Shown: one piece after another, positions 24,750 to 32,486 of the stretch | Numbering within the stretch: position 1 is the stretch's first letter | Layout: each line of letters starts with the position of its first letter | DNA from: an uncultured Prevotellaceae bacterium | GTDB taxonomy: Bacteria; Bacteroidota; Bacteroidia; Bacteroidales; Muribaculaceae | Assembly (NCBI GenBank): GCA_900318065.1 | Contig: ONIY01000021.1 | Span: forward strand, 1-34,642 | Direction: 5' to 3' | DNA: 34,642 bases | Position numbers and translations under genes: made by a program | Notes under the pieces: generated by a model | Database searches by the model: none | What the model was told of the DNA's origin: nothing | The model's input: the letters and a program-made list of their open reading frames with translations, nothing else

Positions 24750-26681
24750 ATGAAATTTTTCAAAGTTTTATTCATAGCGGGTGTGGCTGCCTTGTCGCTC
24801 TCTTCGTGCAACGACTGGCTCGACGTGAACAACGACCCTAACACCCCAACTTCGGCCGATGCAAGCCTGAACGCTCGCTGCGTCTACATGCAGCACTACA
24901 GCATTGCATCCTACATGATTCCTTCGTCTAACACCGCTTACTATTGCGGACAGTTGGCTACTTACACCGGCGGTCAGCAAACCGCTGCCATGAACTGGAA
25001 CCTGGGTGGCTCTAACCGTGCCAATAATGCACAGCAGTGGTTCCTCGTGCCAGTGGGCGGCAACTTGCCCGACCTCTACAACCAAGCTATGGAGCAAGGC
25101 GCTTACCACTATGCAGCCATGGCTTGCTACATGAAGGCCTTTGGCTTCATGAACATGACCGACCTCTTTGGCGAGGCTCCTTTCGATGAGGCTTTTGGCG
25201 CTGCCACCAACCCCAAGTACAACACCGGCAAAGAGGTGTTCATGGGATGTATCAACCTCATCGACGAGGCTATCGAGCTCTTCCAGCGTCAGCAAGACCC
25301 AGCCGTTACTCCACTTAGCGCAGGCGACATGTGGAACGGCGGCAACACCGACAAGTGGGTGAAGCTCTGCTACCTGCTCAAGGCTCGCTGGCTCAACCAC
25401 CTGAGCAAGAAGGCTACCGGCAGCTACAAGGACGGCAAGTACGACCAAGCCGAGATTCTCGCTTGCCTCGACAAGGCCATGAAGAGCAATGCCGACAACA
25501 CCATCGTCTATCACGAGGACAACAACAGCAGCACTTGGGACCACGAGGGATGGGACGAGCCTGTTGACTACTCTACCCTCTACTCGTGCATCGGCATGAA
25601 CAACAACCGCCTCTTCGTTTCGAAGTACTTCTACGACAACCTCACCAACTTTGACGGCAAGGGCATCGAAGACCCACGTGCCGACAAGTTCATTCCCTGG
25701 TGCCGCTCGGTTAAGAGCGAGAGCACTCCCGCCGAGGTTAAGTGGAGCCCCAATGGCCTGTGGCGCCGCTCGCTGGGTGTTGACCTCTCAACCAACATCA
25801 TCAGCAACGGTGGTCCTTATCCATCAACTTTTGCTATCAAGATGTATGACAAGAATGGCAATGCCACTGACAAGGAAGCCGATGCTGTTAGTTTCGACAA
25901 AATTGGTTGGATTTGCGACACCAAGAACGAGGAGCGCAAGGGCGACACCCTCTACGTGCAAGGCCAGTCAGGTTCTACTGGCTACGGCGCTGGCAAGGAC
26001 ATGCTCATGCGCAGGCGCAGCTACAAGGGCGCTGCTCTCGACGAGAGCGCTCTCTCGGGTGTGTTCTGGACTCGTCCCACTAGCCCAACAGTGGTTGGCT
26101 CTTACGCCGAGTGCTGCTTCATCAAGGCCGAGGTTCTCTTCCGCCAGGGCAACAAGGGCGAGGCTTTCAACGCCTACAAGGAAGGCATCCGCGCTCACAT
26201 CAATTTCGTTAACGACGTGTGCAAGATGTGGGTTGGCGGCGACGCTTCGCTCGCTAGCATTCCTTCGTTTGCTCCAATGGCACAGGCCGACATCGACAAC
26301 TTCCTCAACAACGCCATTGGCACTGCCGGCGACCTCACTTTGGCTAAGATCATGACCCAGAAGCAGTTCGTTGTCTTCCTCACCACCGAGCAGTGGAACG
26401 ACATGCGACGCATGGATTACGACCCAGCAATCTACATGGGATGGCACAAGCCTTTCATGTATGAGAACACTGCCAGCTACTGGACCTACTGCCCACAAGG
26501 CAAGTATCCACGCCGCTGGAACCAGGCAAGCTACGAGAAGGACTACAATTCTGCCAATCTCCTGGCTATTGGTGAAATGGTTCCTGGAGCCTACGACATT
26601 CCTGCGGGCAAAGATGGCTTATGGTACCTGAGCGACCAAATCTGCACTCTCCCCGTTTGGTGGGACAGCACACAAGAGTAA
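24750..26681 (+). CDS. SusD-like_2 outer-membrane lipoprotein
   Basis: 643 residues. Signal peptide MKFFKVLFIAGVAALSLSSC with lipidation at C20, then NDWLDVNNDPNTPT, the usual start of the SusD-like_2 family. Further family blocks are GAYHYAAMACYMKAFGFMNMTDLFGEAPF (near 115-145) and the helical QFVVFLTTEQWNDMRRMDYDP near 535-555. It caps the SusC transporter encoded 52 bp upstream on the same mRNA. The ligand is unknown; SusD-like_2 proteins are not tied to one nutrient class. The operon ends at the strong hairpin at 26732-26775. Confidence 0.92.
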   Translation: MKFFKVLFIAGVAALSLSSCNDWLDVNNDPNTPTSADASLNARCVYMQHYSIASYMIPSSNTAYYCGQLATYTGGQQTAAMNWNLGGSNRANNAQQWFLVPVGGNLPDLYNQAMEQGAYHYAAMACYMKAFGFMNMTDLFGEAPFDEAFGAATNPKYNTGKEVFMGCINLIDEAIELFQRQQDPAVTPLSAGDMWNGGNTDKWVKLCYLLKARWLNHLSKKATGSYKDGKYDQAEILACLDKAMKSNADNTIVYHEDNNSSTWDHEGWDEPVDYSTLYSCIGMNNNRLFVSKYFYDNLTNFDGKGIEDPRADKFIPWCRSVKSESTPAEVKWSPNGLWRRSLGVDLSTNIISNGGPYPSTFAIKMYDKNGNATDKEADAVSFDKIGWICDTKNEERKGDTLYVQGQSGSTGYGAGKDMLMRRRSYKGAALDESALSGVFWTRPTSPTVVGSYAECCFIKAEVLFRQGNKGEAFNAYKEGIRAHINFVNDVCKMWVGGDASLASIPSFAPMAQADIDNFLNNAIGTAGDLTLAKIMTQKQFVVFLTTEQWNDMRRMDYDPAIYMGWHKPFMYENTASYWTYCPQGKYPRRWNQASYEKDYNSANLLAIGEMVPGAYDIPAGKDGLWYLSDQICTLPVWWDSTQE

Positions 26682-26731
26682 TCTCAAGCATGTGACAGTT
26701 CCTCCCATCTGGAGGAACAACACATAAACGC

Positions 26732-26775
26732 AAAAAGCGTGGCACGCTCACCCCGAGCGACGCCACGCTTTTTTT
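26732..26775 (+). terminator. Strong terminator of the second SusCD operon
   Basis: AAAAAGCGTGGC (26732-26743) pairs with 26762-26773. An inner CGCTC/GAGCG stem closes the loop, and seven T follow at 26769-26775. A smaller hairpin, CCTCC-ATCT-GGAGG-like (26701-26715), precedes it. Confidence 0.9.
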
Positions 26776-27000
26776 GTGACCTGAAGCGATTTACAAGAAA
26801 ACTATTAGTGCTGGAAATAATTGCGGTTTCCCCTGCAAATCATTGATTATATAGGCCAATTGTGCTGACCGCAAAATAAGAAGAGGGGACGGTAAAGCCC
26901 GTAGGGCTGATGCTAGTGCTCTTTTTTACTGGACAATGAATCACAAAAACCACACAACGAAGTGTTTTCATCTATAAAAATCATGTGATTGTAGATTTCA
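26776..27000. other. Intergenic region with a short GC hairpin and T run
   Basis: No gene. AGCCC-GTA-GGGCT (26896-26908) is followed 13 nt later by six T (26922-26927), possibly a weak backup terminator. Nothing else stands out. Confidence 0.4.
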
Positions 27001-27033
27001 TTTGGTGCGATTAAACTTATTGCAGTACTTTTG
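27001..27033 (+). promoter_or_regulatory. Promoter of the 27100 barrel gene
   Basis: TTTG (27001-27004), a 21-nt spacer and a perfect TACTTTTG (27026-27033). The leader is about 60 nt. Confidence 0.75.
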
Positions 27034-27099
27034 CGTCGTAATTATACCTGATCCTGTGATTAGGGCACACTATTATGAACCCCAAAAACATTATAGTAT

Positions 27100-30099
27100 A
27101 TGAGAGAAAACTTTTCAAGAATAATTATTGCGTTAATCCTGGTGGTGGCATGCAGCAGTGCCAAGGCTGCCGTGATTAACGGAATCCTGGTTGACGCCAC
27201 CGACACCACCGAGCTCATGCAGGCCAACGTGCAACTGCTCAAGGCCGACAAGGACAGCACCTATGTGATGGGCACCATCACCGACATGAACGGTGTGTTC
27301 AACCTGGAGAATGTGCCCGAGGGGCGCTACCTGGTGAAATGCAGCTACATAGGCTATGAACCCACCATCAAGCGCGTGAGCGTGGGTGCCGACGGCCGCG
27401 ATGTGAACCTGGGCATGATTTATGTGAGCCAGAACACCGTGGTGCTCAAGGAAACCGTGGTGATGGGCGTGAAGACCGCCATCACCGTCAAGGAGGACAC
27501 CATAGAATATAATGCCGACACCTACAAGACCCAGGCCAACGCCGTGGTCGAAGACCTCTTGAAGCGCATGCCTGGCGTGGAGGTGAGCAGCGACGGCAAG
27601 ATTACTGCCAACGGCAAGGAGGTGAAGAAAATCCTCATCGATGGCAAGGAGTTCTTTAGCGACGACCCCACCATGGCGTCGAAGAACATCCCCGCCGACA
27701 TGATCAACAAACTACAGGTTATTGACCGCAAGAGCGACCTGGCACGACTCACTGGCGTGGACGACGGCGAGGATGAGACAGTTATCAATCTCACCGTGAA
27801 AAAAGGCATGAACAACGGGTGGTTTGGCACCGTCACTGCAGGCTATGGCACCGACAAGCGCTACCTGGGCAATGTGATAGCCAACTACTTCAACAATGGC
27901 AACCAGTTCACCTTTACCGGCAATGCCAACAACACCAACAACGTGGGCTTCACCGACGGTGGCTCCTCGCGCTTCCGCCGCTTTGGTGGCGACCGAGGCA
28001 TCACCACGTCGCAGATGCTGGGATTCAACTTCAACGTGGGCTCGAAGGAAGACGACCACCTGCGCCTGGGTGGCGACCTCACCTACTCGCACACCAGCCG
28101 CGACACTCGCACCTCGACCAGCCGCCAGAACATCTTCACCGACTCTACCAGCTACCGCGACGCCTTGTCGGTAGCGCTCGACAAGACCCACAACATTCGC
28201 GGTAACTTCCGCCTCAAGTGGGAGATAGACTCGTGCAACACCATCGACTTCAGGCCCAACTTCCAGTTCAACTTCTCTCACAGCGAGAGCAGCGACACCT
28301 CTATGACGCGCGCCGGCGATGCCATGCGCACCCCCGTGAACCGCAGCCTGAGCTACTACGACAACCACGGCAAGAGCTACGAGTTTGGCGGCCGACTGAT
28401 CTACAACCACAAGTTCAAGTATCATCCTGGGCGCAGCTACAGCATGTTCCTCAACTATAACTACAGCAACATTGACGAGGACGGCAACACCTACACCAGC
28501 AACCGCTACTACCTCGTGGGCGAGGACGAGACCATCGACCAGGTGTATGACAACCTGCGCAAGACCAACCGAGTGAACGGCCGATTGAGCTGGACCGAAC
28601 CGCTGGGCGATGTGAAGAAAGCCAACTTCCTCACCCTGTCCTATAGCGCTAACTATAGCGTGACCAAGGCCAACAAGAGCGTCTACGACATCACGCGCTA
28701 TGCCAGCCAGGCTGTTCCGGTGCCACAACTGCGCATGAACAGCATCATGCTCGACGTTGCCACCAACACTACCCTGCGCAACATGATTGCCAGCACCTAT
28801 GGCACCTATGCCCTGCAAGACGCCAACCTGCTGAGCGAGATCATCGACATTGAGCTGGGCGACGAGATTGACCGCATCTTCAACGAAGAGCAGAGCAACG
28901 ACTTCCGCAACCAGTTCTTCAACCAGGACTTCCAGATTGGATACCAGAAGGTGACCAAGGAATACAACCTCAACCTGGGATTCTCGGTGACATCGGCAAT
29001 GTCGAAGAGCACCGACCTCATCAACAGCGCCCGCAACATTCCCGCGCGCTGGGCATGGGCAGTGGCACCCTTTGCACGCTTCCGTTACAAGTTCTCCAAG
29101 ACTCGCAACCTCGCCATCGACTACCGCATGCGCAGCAGCCAGCCCTCGATAGCACAGTTGCAACCCGTTGCCGACGTGAGCAACCCATTGAACATCGTGG
29201 TTGGTAACCCCGAGTTGAAGCCCACCTTCACCCATCGCATGAGCGTGCGCTTTAGCGACTTCAACCAGGACAACCAGCGCAGCATCATGGCAATGGTGCA
29301 CGCCAATGTGGAGCAAAACAGCATCATCAGCACCATCACCAACGACCCAACCACTGGTGGACAACTCACCACCTATGCCAACACCAATGGCGTGTGGGAC
29401 GCAATGGCAATGAACATGGTGAGCTTCCCATTCAGCTCCAGCAAGGCTTGGTACTTTAACAGCAACATCTTTGCGCGACTGTCGCAAACCAAGGGTTACA
29501 CCGACGGCGAGTACAACCGCAGCACTGGACTGAACCTCAACATCGCACCAGGTATTGCATACCGCACTGCCTACTTCGACCTCGAGCTTCGTCCACGCTA
29601 CGGCTACCAGCTCACTCACAACACTATGCAAAACAGCCGCGACCGCAACGTCCACACCTGGGGAGCAATGTTCAACGGCACCTACTCGGCACCATTTGGA
29701 CTGGTGATAAGCACCGACCTCAACTTCAGCTCCACCTCGGGCTACAGCACAGGCTACGACACCAAGCAGTGGATTTGGAACGGCTCTATCGCCTATCAGT
29801 TCCTCACGGGAAAGAAGGCATCGATACAGCTCTCGGTCTACGACATCCTGGGCCAGCAGAAGAACATCAGCCGCACCCAGACGGCAAGCTACATCCAGGA
29901 CGCCATCTACAACTCGCTGGGACGCTATGGCATGCTCACCTTCACCTACCGCTTCACCACCTTTGCCAAGGGGCAAGAGCCTAAGAGCAACAACAACGAG
30001 TTCCGTGGTCCTGGTGGTCCTGGCGGTCCACCTCCCGGTGGTGGCGGTCGCCCAGGCGGAGGCCGTGGCGGCTTTGGAGGCGGCAGGCCCCCATTCTAA
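27100..30099 (+). CDS. TonB-dependent-receptor-like outer-membrane barrel protein (OMP_b-brl_3 type) with Gly/Pro-rich tail
   Basis: 999 residues. Signal peptide (about 1-24, ending SSAKA), then a carboxypeptidase-regulatory-like domain (about 25-110, with GTITDMNGVFNLENVPEGRYLVKCSYIGYE near 57-86). The plug follows at about 115-235, with DLLKRMPGVEVSSDGKITANGKEVKKILIDGKEFF near 150-184, a stretch characteristic of these receptors. The barrel runs to about 967, where TFTYRFTTF looks like the last strand. A low-complexity tail of Gly, Pro and Arg (about 972-999) then ends in PPF. There is no SusD partner, so it is not a SusC pair member. It may import or assemble an unknown ligand. It is transcribed alone from the promoter at 27001-27033. 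Confidence 0.88.
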   Translation: MRENFSRIIIALILVVACSSAKAAVINGILVDATDTTELMQANVQLLKADKDSTYVMGTITDMNGVFNLENVPEGRYLVKCSYIGYEPTIKRVSVGADGRDVNLGMIYVSQNTVVLKETVVMGVKTAITVKEDTIEYNADTYKTQANAVVEDLLKRMPGVEVSSDGKITANGKEVKKILIDGKEFFSDDPTMASKNIPADMINKLQVIDRKSDLARLTGVDDGEDETVINLTVKKGMNNGWFGTVTAGYGTDKRYLGNVIANYFNNGNQFTFTGNANNTNNVGFTDGGSSRFRRFGGDRGITTSQMLGFNFNVGSKEDDHLRLGGDLTYSHTSRDTRTSTSRQNIFTDSTSYRDALSVALDKTHNIRGNFRLKWEIDSCNTIDFRPNFQFNFSHSESSDTSMTRAGDAMRTPVNRSLSYYDNHGKSYEFGGRLIYNHKFKYHPGRSYSMFLNYNYSNIDEDGNTYTSNRYYLVGEDETIDQVYDNLRKTNRVNGRLSWTEPLGDVKKANFLTLSYSANYSVTKANKSVYDITRYASQAVPVPQLRMNSIMLDVATNTTLRNMIASTYGTYALQDANLLSEIIDIELGDEIDRIFNEEQSNDFRNQFFNQDFQIGYQKVTKEYNLNLGFSVTSAMSKSTDLINSARNIPARWAWAVAPFARFRYKFSKTRNLAIDYRMRSSQPSIAQLQPVADVSNPLNIVVGNPELKPTFTHRMSVRFSDFNQDNQRSIMAMVHANVEQNSIISTITNDPTTGGQLTTYANTNGVWDAMAMNMVSFPFSSSKAWYFNSNIFARLSQTKGYTDGEYNRSTGLNLNIAPGIAYRTAYFDLELRPRYGYQLTHNTMQNSRDRNVHTWGAMFNGTYSAPFGLVISTDLNFSSTSGYSTGYDTKQWIWNGSIAYQFLTGKKASIQLSVYDILGQQKNISRTQTASYIQDAIYNSLGRYGMLTFTYRFTTFAKGQEPKSNNNEFRGPGGPGGPPPGGGGRPGGGRGGFGGGRPPF

Positions 30100-30111
30100 T
30101 TGCCAGTTTTT

Positions 30112-30151
30112 AGTAGAGCAGTTGAGTAGTAAAGTAGTAGAGTAGTATAAT
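30112..30151. repeat. Five octads of AGTARAGT type
   Basis: Five 8-nt units in one register (AGTAGAGC, AGTTGAGT, AGTAAAGT, AGTAGAGT, AGTATAAT), starting 13 bases after the barrel gene's stop codon. They resemble the TCGA octads with TA or TG in place of TC. Confidence 0.7.
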
Positions 30152-30188
30152 AGTTTTCTAAAAACTCGTTCCACGTACTACTTTCCAC

Positions 30189-30236
30189 GCGCTGCAGGCG
30201 CTACTTAACACTTAAAACTTTACACTTAAAACTTAC
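30189..30236 (+). repeat. 48-bp cassette, copy 2: GCGC palindrome plus five CACTTAA-like heptads
   Basis: GCGCTGCAGGCGC (30189-30201, one T-G wobble in the stem) is followed by exactly five heptads (30202-30236) of TACTTAA, CACTTAA or AACTTTA type. It lies upstream of the 30331 gene in the same orientation as copies 1 and 3. Confidence 0.85.
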
Positions 30237-30241
30237 TATTG

Positions 30242-30273
30242 GCGAGTTGTCACACACGATTATGACAACTCGC
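30242..30273. promoter_or_regulatory. Perfect 11-bp inverted repeat upstream of the 30331 gene
   Basis: GCGAGTTGTCA (30242-30252) and its exact complement (30263-30273) flank 10 nt. A -7-like TACTATTG (30234-30241) lies directly before it, so the repeat could be a 5'-terminal RNA hairpin or an operator. No good -33 box is visible. Confidence 0.5.
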
Positions 30274-30330
30274 TAAAATATTTGGCGGCTTATTGCGTTT
30301 TTAAAGAAAACATTAACCAATATAACTCTC

Positions 30331-31506
30331 ATGAGAAGACTGGTATTCATAATAATGTGTGCTGCGATTGCTATGACGGCGGCGGCAAGTAACGACGACA
30401 TCAAGCTGTGGAGCGATGGACCGCTTAACTGGAGCGACTTCCACCAGATGCTGCCTCCCACCTCGAGCGAGCCGTCACGGCTGGAGGTGGAACTGAGCGC
30501 TACCCCACTCGAGAGTGGCGACCGAGTGCGCCTGGAGGCGCGAGCCATCATGCATCGCAACAGCTCGGCAACAAGCGCCGCGCAAAGCACCCCCGAGCGC
30601 CTGCGCTACCACCAGCTGCAGTTTGACTTGCTGGAACTGATGCGCCGCAACTTGCAGCAAGAGATAAACAATGGCATCGACGGTGCCACGGTCGAGAAGC
30701 GCGTGAAATACTATCAAGACCTGTACCGCCAGCGCTCACGACAGATAGCCCAGGAGACACGCAACGGAAGCCTCGAGGCAGCCCTGAGCAGCTGGGAAGA
30801 CAATATCGAGAGTCAGCTCAGCAGCCTTGGCACCCCGCAAGTGCCTCAGGTCACCACTATGCAGGGATGTTATGGCGTGATAGCCGGTGTGGGTTATGAA
30901 TCGCCCACGGGCAAGCTGCGCGACAACTTTGGCGGCAGCGTGATGTTCCACGTGGGATTCACGGGAGGTTACAAGAATTTCAAGGCAAAAGCCCAGGTGG
31001 CATTTGGCCAGCCTTCCTACCGCAACGACAACATCTTCAACGTTGCCCCCGACAGTGAAGGCCGACCACTTCAGGGCAACAACTCGAGCAGTGCCACCCA
31101 CATCGATGCCAGCCTCCAGGTGGGATACACCGTGCTCACTGCGGGACGCCTGAGCATCACCCCTAATGTGGGAGCATTCTACAACCTCTACAAATGGGAT
31201 GTAGCCAACTACGCTTGGGACAAGGACGATGAAGGCCGCGACGTGCGCAACACCACCAGCATCGAGAATCGCAACCTGCATAACATCAGCTTCATAGCAT
31301 CGATAGACTTTGACATCAACCTCAACAGTGGCGTTACTAACACCTCGCTCACGGGCTCAAGCCACCGCGAACGCTGGACATCGTCGCTGCGCATCACACC
31401 ATGGGTGGCACACAGCAAGTTCAACAAGTGCGACCCCACAGTGAGCGGCATGATGGTGGGCATCAACGTGAGCTACCTGGGACTCGCCAGGCTACTGAGA
31501 ATGTGA
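30331..31506 (+). CDS. Exported protein, DUF922-like N-terminus without the protease motif, plus barrel-like C-terminus
   Basis: 391 residues. Signal peptide (about 1-19). The N-terminal half opens with LNWSDFHQMLPP (about 33-44) and has H-Q-L-Q-F-D-L-L-E-L in a long helix near 93-102. This resembles DUF922 secreted zinc-protease-like proteins (LxWxDF ... HExGHFDIxE). Here the zinc ligands corresponding to HExxH are replaced (Y-H-Q-L-Q), so it should be catalytically dead. The helix continues to about 150. The C-terminal half (about 180-391) has alternating strands (GVIAGVGYESPTG, SVMFHVGFTGGY, HIDASLQVGYTVL, SFIASIDFDINL) like an outer-membrane beta-barrel, with a last strand near GMMVGINVSYLGLARLLRM. 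The role is unknown. The DUF922 link is my inference from motif spacing. Confidence 0.6.
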   Translation: MRRLVFIIMCAAIAMTAAASNDDIKLWSDGPLNWSDFHQMLPPTSSEPSRLEVELSATPLESGDRVRLEARAIMHRNSSATSAAQSTPERLRYHQLQFDLLELMRRNLQQEINNGIDGATVEKRVKYYQDLYRQRSRQIAQETRNGSLEAALSSWEDNIESQLSSLGTPQVPQVTTMQGCYGVIAGVGYESPTGKLRDNFGGSVMFHVGFTGGYKNFKAKAQVAFGQPSYRNDNIFNVAPDSEGRPLQGNNSSSATHIDASLQVGYTVLTAGRLSITPNVGAFYNLYKWDVANYAWDKDDEGRDVRNTTSIENRNLHNISFIASIDFDINLNSGVTNTSLTGSSHRERWTSSLRITPWVAHSKFNKCDPTVSGMMVGINVSYLGLARLLRM

Positions 31507-31508
31507 CA

Positions 31509-31557
31509 ATTAAGTGTAAAGTATTAAGGGTAAAGTATTAAGGGTGAAGTGTTAAGT
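31509..31557. repeat. Seven purine-rich heptads starting 2 nt after a stop codon
   Basis: Units alternate ATTAAGG and GTAAAGT, with variants ATTAAGT, GTGAAGT and GTTAAGT. They are the reverse-complement sense of the CACTTAA heptads in the 48-bp cassettes. Left arm of the third composite array. Confidence 0.88.
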
Positions 31558-31626
31558 AGTGGAGCAGTAATGTAGTCGAGCTATCGAACGGTGGAGCGGT
31601 CGAACAGTCGAGCACTCGAGCAGAAG
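31555..31626. repeat. Nine degenerate octads of AGCnnTCG type
   Basis: Nine 8-nt units in register. The clearest are AGCTATCG, AGCGGTCG, AACAGTCG and AGCACTCG. Shifted by four, they read NNTCGAGC, the same word as the octads at 12678 and 15473 in reverse complement. Confidence 0.75.
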
Positions 31627-31634
31627 AGTGGCCA

Positions 31635-31697
31635 TCCTTTGTACTTTATCCTTCGTCCTTTGTACTTTGTCCTTCCACTTCTTTAGTCTTTTTACTT
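31635..31697. repeat. Nine pyrimidine-rich heptads of TCCTTTG type
   Basis: Units TCCTTTG, TACTTTA, TCCTTCG, TCCTTTG, TACTTTG and TCCTTCC, then three decayed units. They are the reverse complement of the GAAGGAC/AAAGGAC heptads at 15424-15472 and form the right arm of the array, ending 17 nt before the next promoter. Confidence 0.82.
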
Positions 31698-31714
31698 TTT
31701 TAAACTTTATTATT

Positions 31715-31745
31715 CTTGCAATTATAAAACTTTATTCTACATTTG
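31715..31745 (+). promoter_or_regulatory. Promoter of the DUF4294-queE operon
   Basis: CTTG (31715-31718), a 19-nt spacer and a perfect TACATTTG (31738-31745). The leader is about 27 nt. Confidence 0.75.
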
Positions 31746-31777
31746 CACGCTCAAAGTAATGTAAAGCCCCACTTGCG

Positions 31778-32416
31778 ATGAAGAACAGACTTTCCATATT
31801 GATAATTCTTGCCTTTGCAGCCCTGGCTCCTCAGTTTGCCATGGCGCAAAGCGGAGAGTCGTCACCACCGCTGCCATCGGTACTCAACAAGGTGGTGGCA
31901 AAGTGGGGATTTGCTGTTAATGCCAAGGGCGACACCATCTACAAGGTGATATTGAACAACATCACCGTCTACCCTCCCGAGCGATTCAAGAACAAAGAGG
32001 AGGAGGAGTTCTACTGGCGCACTGTGCGCGACGTGAAAAGGACTCTGCCCTATGCCAAGCTCATCAACGCCACACTGCAAGAGACCTATGAGTACCTGGA
32101 GACCTACCCTACCCAAAAGGAGAAGGAGGAATACCTGCAACGATTTGAGAAAGTGGTCTTTAACCAGTATAAGCCCGAGATGAAGAAACTCACGAAGAAT
32201 CAAGGCAAGACACTTATCAAACTCGTGAACCGCGAGACCAACCAGCGCAGTTACTACATCGTGAAAGCCTTCCTGGGCACTTTCAGGGCAGGATTCTGGC
32301 AGACGTTTGGCCGCTTCTTTGGCGTGAACATGCGAGAGGGCTACCACCCCGAGAGCAACAAGAACGATGCAATGTTAGAACGCATCTGCGTGCGCGTGGA
32401 GCAAGGATCAATTTAA
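31778..32416 (+). CDS. DUF4294 domain-containing exported protein
   Basis: 212 residues. Signal peptide ending AMA-Q near residue 24. The rest matches the DUF4294 family of Bacteroidota: GDTIYKVILNNITVYPP (about 51-67), the charged helix KNKEEEEFYWRTVRDVKRTLPYAKL (about 71-95), KLTKNQGKTLIKLVNRETNQ (about 135-154) and the C-terminal FRAGFWQTFGRFFGVNMREGY (about 169-189). The family's function is unknown; location is probably periplasmic. It shares a transcript with queE, which starts 70 bp downstream with no promoter between, although a functional link is not evident. Confidence 0.88.
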   Translation: MKNRLSILIILAFAALAPQFAMAQSGESSPPLPSVLNKVVAKWGFAVNAKGDTIYKVILNNITVYPPERFKNKEEEEFYWRTVRDVKRTLPYAKLINATLQETYEYLETYPTQKEKEEYLQRFEKVVFNQYKPEMKKLTKNQGKTLIKLVNRETNQRSYYIVKAFLGTFRAGFWQTFGRFFGVNMREGYHPESNKNDAMLERICVRVEQGSI

Positions 32417-32436
32417 TTTGTAACTCCTAATCCCCC

Positions 32437-32484
32437 GCGCCACAGGCGCTACTTACCACTTAAAACTTAACACTTAACACTTAA
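32437..32484 (+). repeat. 48-bp cassette, copy 3, ending 2 nt before the queE ATG
   Basis: GCGCC-ACA-GGCGC (32437-32449) is followed by exactly five heptads (TACTTAC, CACTTAA, AACTTAA, CACTTAA, CACTTAA). AA and then the queE start codon follow, so the heptads fill the ribosome-binding position. CCCC before the palindrome recalls the C-rich heptads that precede copy 1. Confidence 0.88.
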
Positions 32485-32486
32485 AA

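Noticed and set aside
26896-26927. Small RNA or riboswitch between the second SusD and the barrel gene
   Set aside because: Only a 5-bp hairpin and a T run are visible; no promoter or larger fold supports a separate RNA.
27712-30174. 820-residue open frame antisense to the barrel gene
   Set aside because: Val/Ala-rich translation without motifs, opposite a recognised receptor; its start lies in intergenic repeats.
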